A stretch of 64,000 nucleotides of DNA from Cellulosilyticum lentocellum DSM 5427 (GTDB lineage: Bacteria; Bacillota; Clostridia; Lachnospirales; Cellulosilyticaceae). How positions within the stretch are numbered: position 1 is the first letter of the stretch; the number at the start of each line of letters is the position of its first letter. Made by a program: the position numbers and the translations under genes. Shown here one piece after another: positions 7,702 through 17,301 of this stretch. A model generated the notes under the pieces. The model was given only the letters and a program-made list of their open reading frames with translations, made no database searches and was not told where the DNA came from. The stretch covers positions 1,509,001 through 1,573,000 of the forward strand of contig NC_015275.1 in the NCBI RefSeq assembly GCF_000178835.2, read 5' to 3'.

Positions 7702-8997
7702 ATGGCTCTTTGTACAGAAATATCTCTTAGAAATCAAGTGATTTACTCAATTTATGTTCGTAATCATACCATGGAAGGTACTTTTAAAGCAATAGAAAAA
7801 GATTTAGATCGTATTAAAGCTCTAGGAACAGATGTGATATGGTTTTTACCTATTCATCCAATTGGAGTGGAAGGTAAAAAAGGGAGCTTAGGTTGCCCTT
7901 ATGCTATTAAAGATTACAGGAAAGTAAATCCTGAATATGGAACGCTAGAAGACTTTCAGCATTTAGTAGAAGCAATACATAAAAGAGATATGAAGTGTAT
8001 CATAGATGTGGTTTATAATCATACCGCTATAGATTCGGTATTGGTAAAGGAACATAAGGAGTATTTTTATAAAAAAGAAGATGGAAGTCTAGGTAATAAA
8101 GCAGGTGACTGGGCAGATGTGATAGATCTTGATTATCAGAATAAAGCTTTGTGGGATTACCAAATAGAAACTTTAAAAATGTGGGCAAAGCTTGTAGATG
8201 GTGTACGCTGTGACGTAGCTTCACTTGTACCACTTGCATTTTGGTTAGAAGCAAGAAGTGAGGTGGAAAAGATTCACCCTGGTTTTATTTGGCTAGCAGA
8301 ATCAGTACATCCAGGGTTTGTAAAATATGTACGTCATCTAGGCTTTAATGCTTGTTCGGATAGTGAAGTTTATCAGGCCTTTGATATAACTTATGATTAT
8401 GATATTTGGGATGAATTTGAGGCTTATATAGAAGGCAAAGCTACACTTACCTCGTATATTACAGCATTAAAAAAACAAGAGGTCATTTATCCTTCTAACT
8501 ATGTAAAGCTTAGATGCTTAGAAAATCATGATCAAGCTAGAATTAAACAGAGGGTTCAAGATGAAAAAGCCCTTAAGAACCTAACAGCTTTCATGTATTT
8601 TCAAAAAGGAACAGCTCTTATTTATGGTGGACAAGAAGTAGAAGCAGAACATACACCAAGTCTATTTGAGAAAGAGCCGATTAACTGGGAAACAGGTCAT
8701 GATTTAACTCATTTATTACAAGCATTATATAATATTAAAAAGCAAGACATTGTCGCTAAAGGCAATTATGAACTTGAAGCTTATGATGAGGCACATATAG
8801 TAGTAGGCAGTTATCAAACTAAGGAGCAAATCTTAGTAGGGCTTTTCACTTTAAAGGGGAAAGAAGCGTGTGTAAAGGTGCCTTTACAAGATGGAAGTTA
8901 TATCAATTTAATAAGTAAAGAAAAGGTAGAGGTTACAGGTGGGTTACTAAAGACCTTCGGTGAACCTATTATCATAAGTCATACTATAAATGAATAA
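7702..8997 (+). CDS. Cytoplasmic GH13 family glycoside hydrolase (alpha-amylase/alpha-glucosidase type)
   Basis: From this start the protein has 431 residues, a TIM barrel of the alpha-amylase superfamily. Conserved regions are DVVYNH (region I), GVRCDVA with the nucleophile Asp (region II), WLAES with the acid/base Glu (region III) and ENHDQAR (region IV). The frame extends upstream to 7663. I prefer the ATG at 7702, which has a GGAGG site 8 bases upstream and matches where family similarity begins. No signal peptide is present, so it acts inside the cell, probably on imported maltodextrin- or sucrose-like oligosaccharides. The exact substrate is undetermined. It lies between the AraC regulator and an MFS transporter. 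Confidence 0.85.
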   Translation: MALCTEISLRNQVIYSIYVRNHTMEGTFKAIEKDLDRIKALGTDVIWFLPIHPIGVEGKKGSLGCPYAIKDYRKVNPEYGTLEDFQHLVEAIHKRDMKCIIDVVYNHTAIDSVLVKEHKEYFYKKEDGSLGNKAGDWADVIDLDYQNKALWDYQIETLKMWAKLVDGVRCDVASLVPLAFWLEARSEVEKIHPGFIWLAESVHPGFVKYVRHLGFNACSDSEVYQAFDITYDYDIWDEFEAYIEGKATLTSYITALKKQEVIYPSNYVKLRCLENHDQARIKQRVQDEKALKNLTAFMYFQKGTALIYGGQEVEAEHTPSLFEKEPINWETGHDLTHLLQALYNIKKQDIVAKGNYELEAYDEAHIVVGSYQTKEQILVGLFTLKGKEACVKVPLQDGSYINLISKEKVEVTGGLLKTFGEPIIISHTINE

Positions 8998-9025
8998 GTA
9001 AGAAGGGATTAAGAAAGGAAAAAAT

Positions 9026-10198
9026 ATGTCTACGATTTTGTTAGTAATTATTTATATTTCATTTATTAGTTTAGGATTACCAGATTCTATATTAGGTTCA
9101 GCTTGGCCTATGATGCATTTAGAACTCAATGTTCCGGTTTCTTATGCAGGGCTTGCAACAATGATTGTGGCTGGAGGTACGATTATATCTAGCTTATTCA
9201 GTGAAAGACTTATTAAAAGATTTGGGACAGGAAAAGTAACAGCCATAAGTGTACTAATGACAGCTTTGGGCCTTATAGGAACTTATATGGTACCTGGCTT
9301 TTGGGGAATATGTTTATTAGGTATTCCTTTAGGTCTAGGAGCGGGAGCTGTAGATTCGGCCCTTAACAATTTTGTGGCATTACATTATGAAGCAAAGCAT
9401 ATGAATTGGCTACATTGCTTCTGGGGAGTAGGAGCTACTGCTGGACCGTTTATTATGTCTTTTTGGTTATTAAGAGAGAGTGGTTGGAGAATGGGTTATG
9501 CCACTATTGGCTTAATTCAAGGTATTTTAGTCATCTGTTTATTTGTAACTTTACCATTATGGAAGAAGATGGAGAAACAAGAAGAGAATAAAGAGAGTGA
9601 AAAAAGTAATACACGTATAAGTGAATTATTAGAAATGAGAGGCGCTAAACCAGCGCTTATAGCATTTTTCTGCTACTGCGGTGTAGAATTAACAACTGGA
9701 CTCTGGGGAAGTACCTTTTTAGTAGATACATTAGGTTTATCAGCTGAAAAAGCAGCAAAGTGGGTATCCATCTATTATCTAGGGATTACAGTAGGGCGAT
9801 TATTGGCAGGCTTTTTAGCTATAAAACTTAATAATATTAAAATGATGCGTTTAGGTCAAATCATTTGTTTACTGGGAGTTATTTTACTAGGAATGCCATT
9901 TACGAGCTATTGTCAGTTAACAGGACTTATGCTTATTGGTTTAGGTTGTGCACCTATTTATCCTGCCATGCTTCATGAAACACCTCAGAGATTTGGAAAA
10001 GAGCAGTCTCAAGGCATTATGGGAATCCAAATGGCTTGTGCTTATGTAGGCAGTACCTTTATACCTCCTGTATTTGGTTTTTTAGCCAAAGGAATGAGTT
10101 TTAAGATTATGCCTGTATTTCTTATGATATTTGTTGTACTTATGTTCATTTGTTCAGAAATGGTAAATCGAGGAACAAAAAAACCAAATAATATATAA
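9026..10198 (+). CDS. MFS transporter, probably sugar uptake
   Basis: This 390-residue protein has about 12 membrane segments in two halves. A charged cytoplasmic loop (about residues 180-205, EKQEENKESEKS) sits between the halves. The first-half motif GLGAGAVDSALNNFVA resembles the FHS/FucP-like sugar symporters. It starts 28 bases after the GH13 gene and both are followed by one terminator (10200-10249), so they form an operon. The likely job is import of the sugar hydrolysed by the GH13 enzyme; this is inference from context. Confidence 0.8.
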   Translation: MSTILLVIIYISFISLGLPDSILGSAWPMMHLELNVPVSYAGLATMIVAGGTIISSLFSERLIKRFGTGKVTAISVLMTALGLIGTYMVPGFWGICLLGIPLGLGAGAVDSALNNFVALHYEAKHMNWLHCFWGVGATAGPFIMSFWLLRESGWRMGYATIGLIQGILVICLFVTLPLWKKMEKQEENKESEKSNTRISELLEMRGAKPALIAFFCYCGVELTTGLWGSTFLVDTLGLSAEKAAKWVSIYYLGITVGRLLAGFLAIKLNNIKMMRLGQIICLLGVILLGMPFTSYCQLTGLMLIGLGCAPIYPAMLHETPQRFGKEQSQGIMGIQMACAYVGSTFIPPVFGFLAKGMSFKIMPVFLMIFVVLMFICSEMVNRGTKKPNNI

Positions 10199-10199
10199 A

Positions 10200-10249
10200 T
10201 ACCAACAAAAAGAGCTATTATTTAAAAGTAATAGCTTTTTTGTTGGTAT
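10200..10249 (+). terminator. Terminator of the GH13-MFS operon
   Basis: A long stem TACCAACAAAAA-GCTATTA pairs with TAATAGC-TTTTTTGTTGGTA. The internal T-run forms part of the stem. Confidence 0.8.
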
Positions 10250-10329
10250 GAAAAATCTAAATAATTAGTAAAAATTGGAATTGGGTGCTATAATAGAATT
10301 AAAAATAGATAGAGGTGAGGGAAAAAGAA

Positions 10330-11589
10330 ATGTCTCATTGCTATATACAATTGTTACAAATAATAGTTCTGACAATAAGTATGGGCCATTCTCAGGTTAT
10401 TTCAGGGGGAAAGATTGATGAAAATTTTAAGCAGTCACAAAATGTTTGGCAATATGTAAAGGAAGCGACTTCACAGGTAGATGAGGTATTAGGACAATGG
10501 CAAGAAGCGCTAACACCCCAGACGATACAGCTCACCACTGTAGGAGATATTATGATGCATGAGCCTCAAATCACAAGTGGATATGATCCTAAGACTAAAA
10601 CGTATGCATATGATTATATGTTTAAGGAAGTAGCACCTTATTTAAAAGCAGCAGATTTAACCATAGGCAATTTAGAACTAACACTTTCGGGAAAAGATAA
10701 AAAGTATACAGGCTACCCCCGGTTTAATGCACCAGATGAGCTTGCTGATGCGCTTAAAGACGTAGGTTTTGATGTTTTAACAACGGCTAATAACCATAGC
10801 TTAGACAGAGATTTTGAAGGATTAAAGAGAACGATAGATGTTTTAGAGCAAAGAGGTTTACAATGCACAGGTACATATCAAACAAAGGAAAGTAGTGAAA
10901 CTATTCTCATTCAAGAAGTAAAGGGAAGTAAGATTGCGTTTTTAGCTTATACATATGGCACCAATGGTATTAAGGTAAGCAAGGGGAAAGAATATAGTAT
11001 CAATTATATTAATAAAGAAAAAATAGCTGCAGATATTAAAAAAGCAAGAGATTTAAAAGCAGAGCTAGTTTGTATAAGTATACATTTTGGTGTGGAATAT
11101 GCAAAAACGCCTAACAAAGCACAAAAAGAAATGGTGAATTTTCTAGTAGAAAATGATGCAGATGTGATACTCGGGAGTCATCCTCATGTACTGGAGCCTA
11201 TGGAAATACGTAAAACTCAAATGAATGGAAGATCAAAAGAAGTGGTTATTTTATATTCACAAGGTAATTTTATATCCGGGCAGAGATCTCGCTATAAAGA
11301 AACAAGTGCCATTTTTAATATCATTTTAAATAAAGCACCTTTAACAGGAGAATTATCCATAAAAGAGGTGACTTATATTCCAACTTGGGTAGATTATTCA
11401 CGGGTCAAAGGGAAATATCATTATCGCATTTTACCAGCTAAAAGAGCTGTACATCTTTATGAGGCAGGGCAAGACCCGCTTATATCTAGCTCAGATTATG
11501 AAAAATTAAAAATTGCACTAAAGGATGTAAGGTCTATGTTTAAAAGTGATGATAAAAGAATAGTAGAGCAGCAAACCTTTATTAATTAA
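10330..11589 (+). CDS. CapA-like secreted metallophosphatase family protein
   Basis: The 419-residue protein belongs to the PGA_cap (CapA) family, a calcineurin-like fold found in poly-gamma-glutamate capsule systems and in many stand-alone surface proteins. Metal-site motifs are visible: GDIMMHE (about residue 71), ANNHSLDRD, IHFGVEY and GSHPHVLEP. A hydrophobic N-terminus (residues 5-22) suggests export or membrane anchoring. The reading frame opens at GTG 10315, but that GTG is part of the ribosome binding site GAGGTGAGG, so ATG 10330 is the start. TATAAT at 10289-10294 is its likely -10 box. No capB/capC genes are nearby, so a role in capsule synthesis is doubtful. Confidence 0.82.
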   Translation: MSHCYIQLLQIIVLTISMGHSQVISGGKIDENFKQSQNVWQYVKEATSQVDEVLGQWQEALTPQTIQLTTVGDIMMHEPQITSGYDPKTKTYAYDYMFKEVAPYLKAADLTIGNLELTLSGKDKKYTGYPRFNAPDELADALKDVGFDVLTTANNHSLDRDFEGLKRTIDVLEQRGLQCTGTYQTKESSETILIQEVKGSKIAFLAYTYGTNGIKVSKGKEYSINYINKEKIAADIKKARDLKAELVCISIHFGVEYAKTPNKAQKEMVNFLVENDADVILGSHPHVLEPMEIRKTQMNGRSKEVVILYSQGNFISGQRSRYKETSAIFNIILNKAPLTGELSIKEVTYIPTWVDYSRVKGKYHYRILPAKRAVHLYEAGQDPLISSSDYEKLKIALKDVRSMFKSDDKRIVEQQTFIN

Positions 11590-11662
11590 GAATATTGTAT
11601 ATGATAAAAGGAAAGCTTATAATATGGTATAAATAAAAAGTAAATAGAAGGTAGGGGAAAAC

Positions 11663-12085
11663 ATGAATGATTTAAAGGCACTTTTAGCAGAAGCTGGTTT
11701 CCATGTAAGAGTAGTGCCAGAAACTTTACTGCCCTTTCAGGAACTAACTGCTTTGATCATTAATGATAATCTTAAGTTCGTTTATGAGGAAGAAGCAGAT
11801 GGCACGCTAATGATTAGGGAGATTAAGGTAGACGAGGCTTATTTGAATCTAGGTTACACAACACGCTTATTAGAGTTTTTACATAAGCAAAGTGTTTATA
11901 ATATTATTTTACCTTTTGTAACGACACCAAAGTTAGTGCATATCTGTGATAAATTGGGGATTAAAAGAGATGATCACTGTGTTGATCAATATGGTTATAA
12001 TAGTGCTTTTTATGCTATAGCAAAGAACTATATCTTTTTTGAAGGAAAATATGGTCATTATGTAGTAAGAAGGTTGGGAGAATAA
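11663..12085 (+). CDS. Protein of unknown function, possible GNAT-like fold
   Basis: This 140-residue protein has a good ribosome binding site (GGTAGGGG). The stretch IREIKVDEAYLNLGYTTRLLEFLHKQ followed by a strand and CDKLGIKRD is reminiscent of the C-terminal half of N-acetyltransferases, but the acetyl-CoA loop is not convincing. Its stop codon overlaps the start of the next gene (TAATG), so it is translationally coupled to the P-loop kinase. I do not recognise a specific family. Confidence 0.6.
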   Translation: MNDLKALLAEAGFHVRVVPETLLPFQELTALIINDNLKFVYEEEADGTLMIREIKVDEAYLNLGYTTRLLEFLHKQSVYNIILPFVTTPKLVHICDKLGIKRDDHCVDQYGYNSAFYAIAKNYIFFEGKYGHYVVRRLGE

Positions 12086-12642
12086 TGAAGAAGCTTATTT
12101 TAGTAGGATCACCACCTGCAAGTGGTAAAACCTTTGTGGCTAAAAAAATTGCAAGTAGTTTAAGCCAGCCAGTTTATCTAGATAAGGATACCTTTATTCC
12201 ATTATCAAAAGCAGCATATGCAGCAGCTCATCAGCCCTATAATAGAGATTCTGATTTTTTTAATACGTACTTAAGGGATGCTGAATATATTGCAGCTATG
12301 GAGGTTGCACTTGAAGCACTTATTTATAATGATCAAGTTATTTTAAATGCGCCTTTCACTAAGGAATTTAGGAATAGGAGCTATATAGAAGCACTAGAGC
12401 AACGTTTAGCTCCAATGGAAGCAGAATTAAAGCTAGTATGGGTATATTGTGACATAGAACTTATTCATGAGCGTATGATTTTGAGAGCATCAGATAGGGA
12501 TACTTGGAAACTAGAAAATTGGGATGCCTATGTTAAAACAAAGGATTTTTCTATCCCTACAATGCCAGGGATCGAAGTAATAGAAAATACAACAGAGGAA
12601 GAGGTAACAAAACAAGTTAAAGAGCTACTTGCTAAGTGGTAA
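12085..12642 (+). CDS. P-loop kinase-like protein (AAA_33/zeta-toxin-like)
   Basis: The 185-residue protein starts with a Walker A motif, GSPPASGKTF (about residues 8-17), followed by a conserved LDKDTF. Toward the C-terminus HERMILRASDRD supplies the arginines of a lid region. This is the layout of small nucleoside or sugar kinases and of zeta-like P-loop phosphotransferases. The substrate is unknown. It is coupled to the upstream unknown gene by a 1-base stop/start overlap and is followed by a terminator. Confidence 0.7.
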   Translation: MKKLILVGSPPASGKTFVAKKIASSLSQPVYLDKDTFIPLSKAAYAAAHQPYNRDSDFFNTYLRDAEYIAAMEVALEALIYNDQVILNAPFTKEFRNRSYIEALEQRLAPMEAELKLVWVYCDIELIHERMILRASDRDTWKLENWDAYVKTKDFSIPTMPGIEVIENTTEEEVTKQVKELLAKW

Positions 12643-12675
12643 GGCAAAGACATTTTTGTAGCGACTAATAAATGA

Positions 12676-12725
12676 AAAGGCCATTATAAGATTAACTTAT
12701 CCGTTAACCCTATAATGGCCTTTGG
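12676..12725. terminator. Bidirectional terminator between kinase and glnS
   Basis: A stem with AAAGGCCATTATA and TATAATGGCCTTT arms (12676-12723) plus an inner TTAAC/GTTAA. The A- and T-flanks let it work for both convergent genes. Confidence 0.8.
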
Positions 12726-12735
12726 TTATTTTGTA

Positions 12736-14394
12736 TTAAAGTTTAAATGAGCTTTTAAGTGGTACAATACGGTTGAAGACAAGTTTGTCCTCTGTAGAGT
12801 ATTTACCATCAACACAGAAGAAACCATTTCTTACAAGTTGGAATTTATCAAGTGGTTTTGCATCCTTGAAAGCCACATTTTCAATAAAGCCTTCTAATAC
12901 TTCAAGTGAATTTGGATTGATTTGCTCTAAGAAGTGTTTACCTTCATTTTCTGGAGCATCATCTAAAATAAGAGGTTCAAACAATCTAAATTCTGCAGGA
13001 ACGGCAGTAGCAGCATCTACCCAATGAATAGTAGCTTTTACTTTACGACCTGTAAAGCCAGAACCACTTTTTGTTTCTGGGTCATAAGTACAGTGTACTT
13101 CTACCACATTACCAGCTTCATCTTTAATAACATCTGTACACTTAACAAAGTAAGCGCCTTTAAGACGTACTTCGTTACCTGGATAAAGTCTAAAGTATTT
13201 TGGAGCAGGTACTTCCATAAAGTCATCTTGTTCAATGTAGATTTCACGAGAAAATGGAATCATGCGTGTACCTTGTTCTGGATCTTTTGCATTATTTTCA
13301 ACTTCTAGAAGTTCTGTTTGTCCTTCTGGATAGTTAGTAATCACAAGCTTCAGTGGTTTTAAAACAGCCATAGCTAAAGTAGCTTTTGGTTGGAGATCTT
13401 CACGAAGGAAGAAATCAAGCATTTGACTATCTACTGTAGAGTCAGCTTTGGCAACTCCGATTTCTCTGCAGAAGTTACGGATAGCTTCTGGCGTATAACC
13501 ACGTCTACGAAGACCAGAAATAGTAGGCATACGAGGATCATCCCAGCCATCAACTACTCTTTCATCAACGAGTTGTTTAAGTTTACGTTTACTCATAACA
13601 GTATTAGTCATATTAAGTCTAGCAAATTCGATTTGACGAGGTTTTGCTGCCATTTCACATTCTTCAACAACCCAGTCGTAAAGTGGACGATGCGCTTCGA
13701 ATTCAAGAGTACAAATAGAGTGAGTAATTCCCTCAATAGCATCTTCAAGTGGATGAGCAAAGTCATACATTGGGTAGATACACCATTTATCACCTGTATT
13801 ATGGTGAGAAGCATGGGCAATACGATAGATAATAGGATCACGCATATTCATATTAGGAGAGCTCATATCGATTTTAGCACGAAGTACTTTTTCACCGTCA
13901 GCAAATTCCCCTTTTCTCATACGTTCAAATAAATCTAAGTTTTCTTCAATGCTTCTAGAGCGATAAGGACTTTCTTTACCTGGCTCTGTTAATGTACCAC
14001 GGTATTCTTTAGCTTCTTCTGGTGTTAAATCACATACATAAGCTTTTCCTTTTTTAATTAAAAGGACAGCACGATTATACATTTCTTCAAAGTAGTCAGA
14101 AGCAAATAATTTTTTCTCCCACTGAACGCCAAGCCATTTAACATCTTCTTCAATAGATTCAACATACTCTGTGTCTTCTTTAACTGGGTTAGTATCGTCA
14201 AAACGAAGATTGGTTTTCCCATTAAATTCTTCAGCTAAGCCAAAGTTAAGTAAAATAGATTTAGCATGACCAATATGAAGGTAACCATTTGGTTCTGGTG
14301 GAAAACGTGTAATGATTTCATTATGTTTGCCACTTTCTAAATCTCCAACAATAATATTGCGGATAAAATTAGAAGAAGTATTTTCTAACGACAT
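12736..14394 (-). CDS. glnS: Glutamine--tRNA ligase
   Basis: This class I synthetase of 552 residues charges tRNA-Gln with glutamine. It shows the HIGH-type motif [14 protein letters not shown] and the KMSKS-type motif VMSKRKL, the GlnRS/GluRS fold, and the two C-terminal anticodon-binding beta-barrels expected for GlnRS. Length is close to that of the E. coli enzyme. The frame is open up to 14451, but the ATG at 14394 ([10 protein letters not shown]) has a GTGAGGT site and gives the usual N-terminus. Some Clostridia use GlnRS instead of, or beside, GatCAB amidotransferase. Confidence 0.95.
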   Translation of the reverse strand: MSLENTSSNFIRNIIVGDLESGKHNEIITRFPPEPNGYLHIGHAKSILLNFGLAEEFNGKTNLRFDDTNPVKEDTEYVESIEEDVKWLGVQWEKKLFASDYFEEMYNRAVLLIKKGKAYVCDLTPEEAKEYRGTLTEPGKESPYRSRSIEENLDLFERMRKGEFADGEKVLRAKIDMSSPNMNMRDPIIYRIAHASHHNTGDKWCIYPMYDFAHPLEDAIEGITHSICTLEFEAHRPLYDWVVEECEMAAKPRQIEFARLNMTNTVMSKRKLKQLVDERVVDGWDDPRMPTISGLRRRGYTPEAIRNFCREIGVAKADSTVDSQMLDFFLREDLQPKATLAMAVLKPLKLVITNYPEGQTELLEVENNAKDPEQGTRMIPFSREIYIEQDDFMEVPAPKYFRLYPGNEVRLKGAYFVKCTDVIKDEAGNVVEVHCTYDPETKSGSGFTGRKVKATIHWVDAATAVPAEFRLFEPLILDDAPENEGKHFLEQINPNSLEVLEGFIENVAFKDAKPLDKFQLVRNGFFCVDGKYSTEDKLVFNRIVPLKSSFKL

Positions 14395-14563
14395 ATTTAC
14401 AACCTCACTTATCATTTGATTTATACCAAGATAAATATATGTAGCATACATCTATCTATTTTATAAATAGAAAATTTAAGAATAAATAATTAGTATCATT
14501 ATATTCTAATCTAATATTGGAAAAAAATAAAGGGGCACTTATTTAAAACCTAAAATAATTTAA

Positions 14564-14592
14564 TTGCAAACGGAGAACGAATGTTCTATAAT
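14564..14592 (+). promoter_or_regulatory. Promoter with LexA-like box, upstream of ABC exporter
   Basis: TTGCAA (14564-14569), a 17-base spacer and TATAAT (14587-14592). The spacer contains AGAACGAATGTTCT (14574-14587), which matches 12 of 14 positions of the Gram-positive LexA/DinR consensus CGAACRNRYGTTCG. A repressor bound here would cover the promoter. Confidence 0.6.
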
Positions 14593-14636
14593 TAGTAATT
14601 ATTTGAAAATTTATTCATATATTATGGGGGGAACGT

Positions 14637-15659
14637 ATGGAACAAATTATGATAAAAGTAGATCATTTGACCAAAGAGTTTGTTTCTAATAAGAAGTATA
14701 AAGGTTTAAAGGGCGCATTTAAAGGGTTAATTTCATTTGATAAAGTAAAAAAGGTAGCCGTAGAAGATGTTTCCTTTAACATTCATAAAGGAGAGATTGT
14801 AGGGTATATCGGAAGTAATGGTGCTGGTAAGTCTACCACTATCAAGATGATGACAGGTATTTTGATGCCAACTAAAGGGACGTGTACTGTAAATGGCATT
14901 GTTCCGTATAAAGCAAGGCAAAAGAATGCGCAGAATATAGGAGTAGTCTTTGGACAACGCACACAGTTGTGGTGGGATTTGCCACTTTCGGAAACGTTTT
15001 CAATTTTAAAGGAAATATACGGTGTAAGTGATGAGGATTATAAGGAACGTATGACCTTTTTTAATCAAACTTTAGAGCTAGAATCTTTTATGGAAAGTAC
15101 AGTAAGAACCTTATCCTTAGGCCAAAGGATGAGAGCTGATATTGCTGCAGCCCTGTTACATAACCCTAAAGTACTTTACTTAGATGAACCTACCATTGGT
15201 TTAGATGTAGTAGTGAAAGATCGTATTAGAGTAGCTATTAAGGAAATTAATGCCCGTTATCAAACAACGGTTGTATTAACAACACATGATTTAGGTGATA
15301 TTGAGGAGCTTTGTAATCGGATTATCATTATTGATGGTGGCAAACTCATTTATGATGGTACTATTGAAAAGATTAAGACCTTATTTGGAGCTAAGAAAAC
15401 AGTTAGTTTTGATGTAAAAGATACAAAACCATTTGAAGGGATAGATTATAGAAAACGATTTGGATTGTCAGAGGATGCGCTAAGCTATGAGCTTCATCCG
15501 TCAGAGATTAGCTTTTGCTTTAAAAAAGATCAGCTCCACTTTACAGATTTGATGAATGAGGTAGCTAAAACCAGTGAAATTAGAGATGTGAAGATGAAAG
15601 ATACAGATATTGGCGATATTGTAAAAAGTATTTATAAGCATGGCATGATAGAAGAGTAG
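14637..15659 (+). CDS. ABC-2 type exporter, ATP-binding protein
   Basis: The 340-residue ATPase has Walker A GSNGAGKSTT, signature LSLGQRMRAD, Walker B VLYLDEPTIGLD and switch His in TTHDLGD. An extended C-terminal domain of about 100 residues follows. It is the type paired with two six-helix ABC-2 permeases (YhaQ/NatA-like; called viologen or daunorubicin exporters in some databases). The two permeases follow directly. It probably drives export of a drug, toxic compound or lipid; the substrate is unknown. Its promoter carries a LexA-like box. Confidence 0.88.
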   Translation: MEQIMIKVDHLTKEFVSNKKYKGLKGAFKGLISFDKVKKVAVEDVSFNIHKGEIVGYIGSNGAGKSTTIKMMTGILMPTKGTCTVNGIVPYKARQKNAQNIGVVFGQRTQLWWDLPLSETFSILKEIYGVSDEDYKERMTFFNQTLELESFMESTVRTLSLGQRMRADIAAALLHNPKVLYLDEPTIGLDVVVKDRIRVAIKEINARYQTTVVLTTHDLGDIEELCNRIIIIDGGKLIYDGTIEKIKTLFGAKKTVSFDVKDTKPFEGIDYRKRFGLSEDALSYELHPSEISFCFKKDQLHFTDLMNEVAKTSEIRDVKMKDTDIGDIVKSIYKHGMIEE

Positions 15660-15670
15660 GGGAGGATTAT

Positions 15671-16498
15671 ATGAAAAAACTTAAACACCAGCTTCGTATT
15701 TATATCCCTTTTATGAAAGCAAAGATTCAGACTTTTTTAGCTTACCCTATAAGTGTTTATCTCTTCATTTTTTCCAGCTTTTTAGAGGTATTAGCTAATT
15801 ACTATTTGTGGGTGGCTGTATATCAAAATAGTAACCAACAGATATTAGGTGGCTTCACTATAGATGAGATGATTACCTATATTTTTATGAGCTATGTAAC
15901 GGGAAGTATTGTTCGCGTGGGAATTGCAACAGATATTGGAATAGATGTTGTAGAAGGAAGTATAGCGAGTAATCTCATAAAGCCTATTAACTATAAGGTA
16001 AAGCTTTTGTTCGAATCTCTAGGAGGGATGTTCAGTCAAATAGTTATGCCCGCAGGGTTTGTGTGGCTAGGCCTTATTCTAGTTAATTGGGTAGGTAAAG
16101 GAATAATACCACCTTCTTTAAGTACTATAATTTTTTATATAGTAAGTGGGTTGATGAGTTTTCTCATTTTGTTTTTCTTTGAGTTTTGTTTTGGTATGAT
16201 TGCTTTTTATACTCAGTATGTATGGGGAATGGCAATGATTAAAAATGCACTGTTATTATTCCTTACTGGACAGATTATTCCAATTGTATTTTTTCCTGAG
16301 GCAGTAAGACATGTATTTGATTATTTACCCTTTACTTCCATGAATTATACGCCGGTTATGATTTATCTAGGAAAATTACAAGGTAGTAGCCTCTATTTAG
16401 CTATGGGCAAACAAATTGTATGGGTAATATTACTCTATATATTAAGCTGCATCGTATGGCATAAGGCAACTAAGAGACTTACGGTACTGGGAGGATAA
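15671..16498 (+). CDS. ABC-2 type exporter, permease subunit 1
   Basis: This 275-residue protein has six predicted membrane helices, a short basic N-terminus, and the family feature of long first and second helices (about residues 20-75). It fits the DUF990/ABC-2 permease family. It starts 11 bases after the ATPase gene (GGGAGG site) and is followed 2 bases later by the second permease, so a heterodimeric membrane domain is expected. Confidence 0.82.
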   Translation: MKKLKHQLRIYIPFMKAKIQTFLAYPISVYLFIFSSFLEVLANYYLWVAVYQNSNQQILGGFTIDEMITYIFMSYVTGSIVRVGIATDIGIDVVEGSIASNLIKPINYKVKLLFESLGGMFSQIVMPAGFVWLGLILVNWVGKGIIPPSLSTIIFYIVSGLMSFLILFFFEFCFGMIAFYTQYVWGMAMIKNALLLFLTGQIIPIVFFPEAVRHVFDYLPFTSMNYTPVMIYLGKLQGSSLYLAMGKQIVWVILLYILSCIVWHKATKRLTVLGG

Positions 16499-16500
16499 AA

Positions 16501-17301
16501 ATGAAAGAATTAAAAAAGTATGCTAAATTGTATAGGTTGTTTGTAGCACAGTATTTAAAGACTTTAATGCAGTCCAAGGTGGATTTTATTATTGGTTTAT
16601 TAGGATACTTATTAGTTCAAAGCTGTGGCATTATTTGTCTGGCTTTGATTTTTAATCAAATTCCACAACTAAATGGTTGGAATTTTAATCAATTACTTTT
16701 TATCTATGGATTTGCACAAATCCCTAGGGGGATTGATCATTTACTAACAGATAATGTATGGATACTTGCTTTTAGAATGGTTATAAGAGGCGAATTTGAT
16801 CGCTATTTATTACGTCCTATGAATCCTTTTTTTCAGCTGATTAGTGATAAGTTTCAACCAGATGCTTTAGGAGAATTGATGGTAGGGTTTCTCTTAGTAG
16901 GGGGATCTATTCAAAAAGGAGTTGTGAGTGTAAATCTCCTTAATATTGTTTTATTTATTATTTCAATAGGAGCAGGTGCACTTATTTATACAGATATAAA
17001 ATTATTTTTTGCTTCTTTAGCTTTTTGGGTAAAAAATAGCGGAGGTATTTTGCAGCTTACCTATGATATGTCTGATTTTGCAAAATACCCGGTTTCTATT
17101 TATTCAAAGCCTATACAACTAGTTTTATCAACGATTGTGCCATTTGCTTTTGTAGCTTTTTACCCTGCAAGTTATTTTTTAACGGGAGAGGCAGCTCTTA
17201 AATTAATAGGTGTAGAGGTACTTATTGCACTTGTAGGATGGGGAATTGCTTACGCTACCTTTAATAAAGGAATTAGTATTTATGAAAGTGCCGGTAATTA
17301 A
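16501..17301 (+). CDS. ABC-2 type exporter, permease subunit 2
   Basis: This 266-residue protein also has six predicted helices. The region GEFDRYLLRPMNPFFQL (about residues 98-114) is typical of these ABC-2 permeases: the matching position of subunit 1 reads VEGSIASNLIKPINY. The ribosome binding site GGGAGG overlaps the end of the upstream gene. The stop codon overlaps that of the convergent phosphatase gene in a shared TTAA (17298-17301). Confidence 0.82.
   Translation: MKELKKYAKLYRLFVAQYLKTLMQSKVDFIIGLLGYLLVQSCGIICLALIFNQIPQLNGWNFNQLLFIYGFAQIPRGIDHLLTDNVWILAFRMVIRGEFDRYLLRPMNPFFQLISDKFQPDALGELMVGFLLVGGSIQKGVVSVNLLNIVLFIISIGAGALIYTDIKLFFASLAFWVKNSGGILQLTYDMSDFAKYPVSIYSKPIQLVLSTIVPFAFVAFYPASYFLTGEAALKLIGVEVLIALVGWGIAYATFNKGISIYESAGN

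Noticed and set aside
12773-13932. Open frames of 84-180 codons on the + strand opposite glnS
   Set aside because: They are antisense to a clear GlnRS gene, have no ribosome binding sites and no recognisable domains.
14395-14451. 19-residue N-terminal extension of GlnRS
   Set aside because: The upstream ATG has no ribosome binding site and the extension is absent from typical GlnRS; the ATG at 14394 fits.
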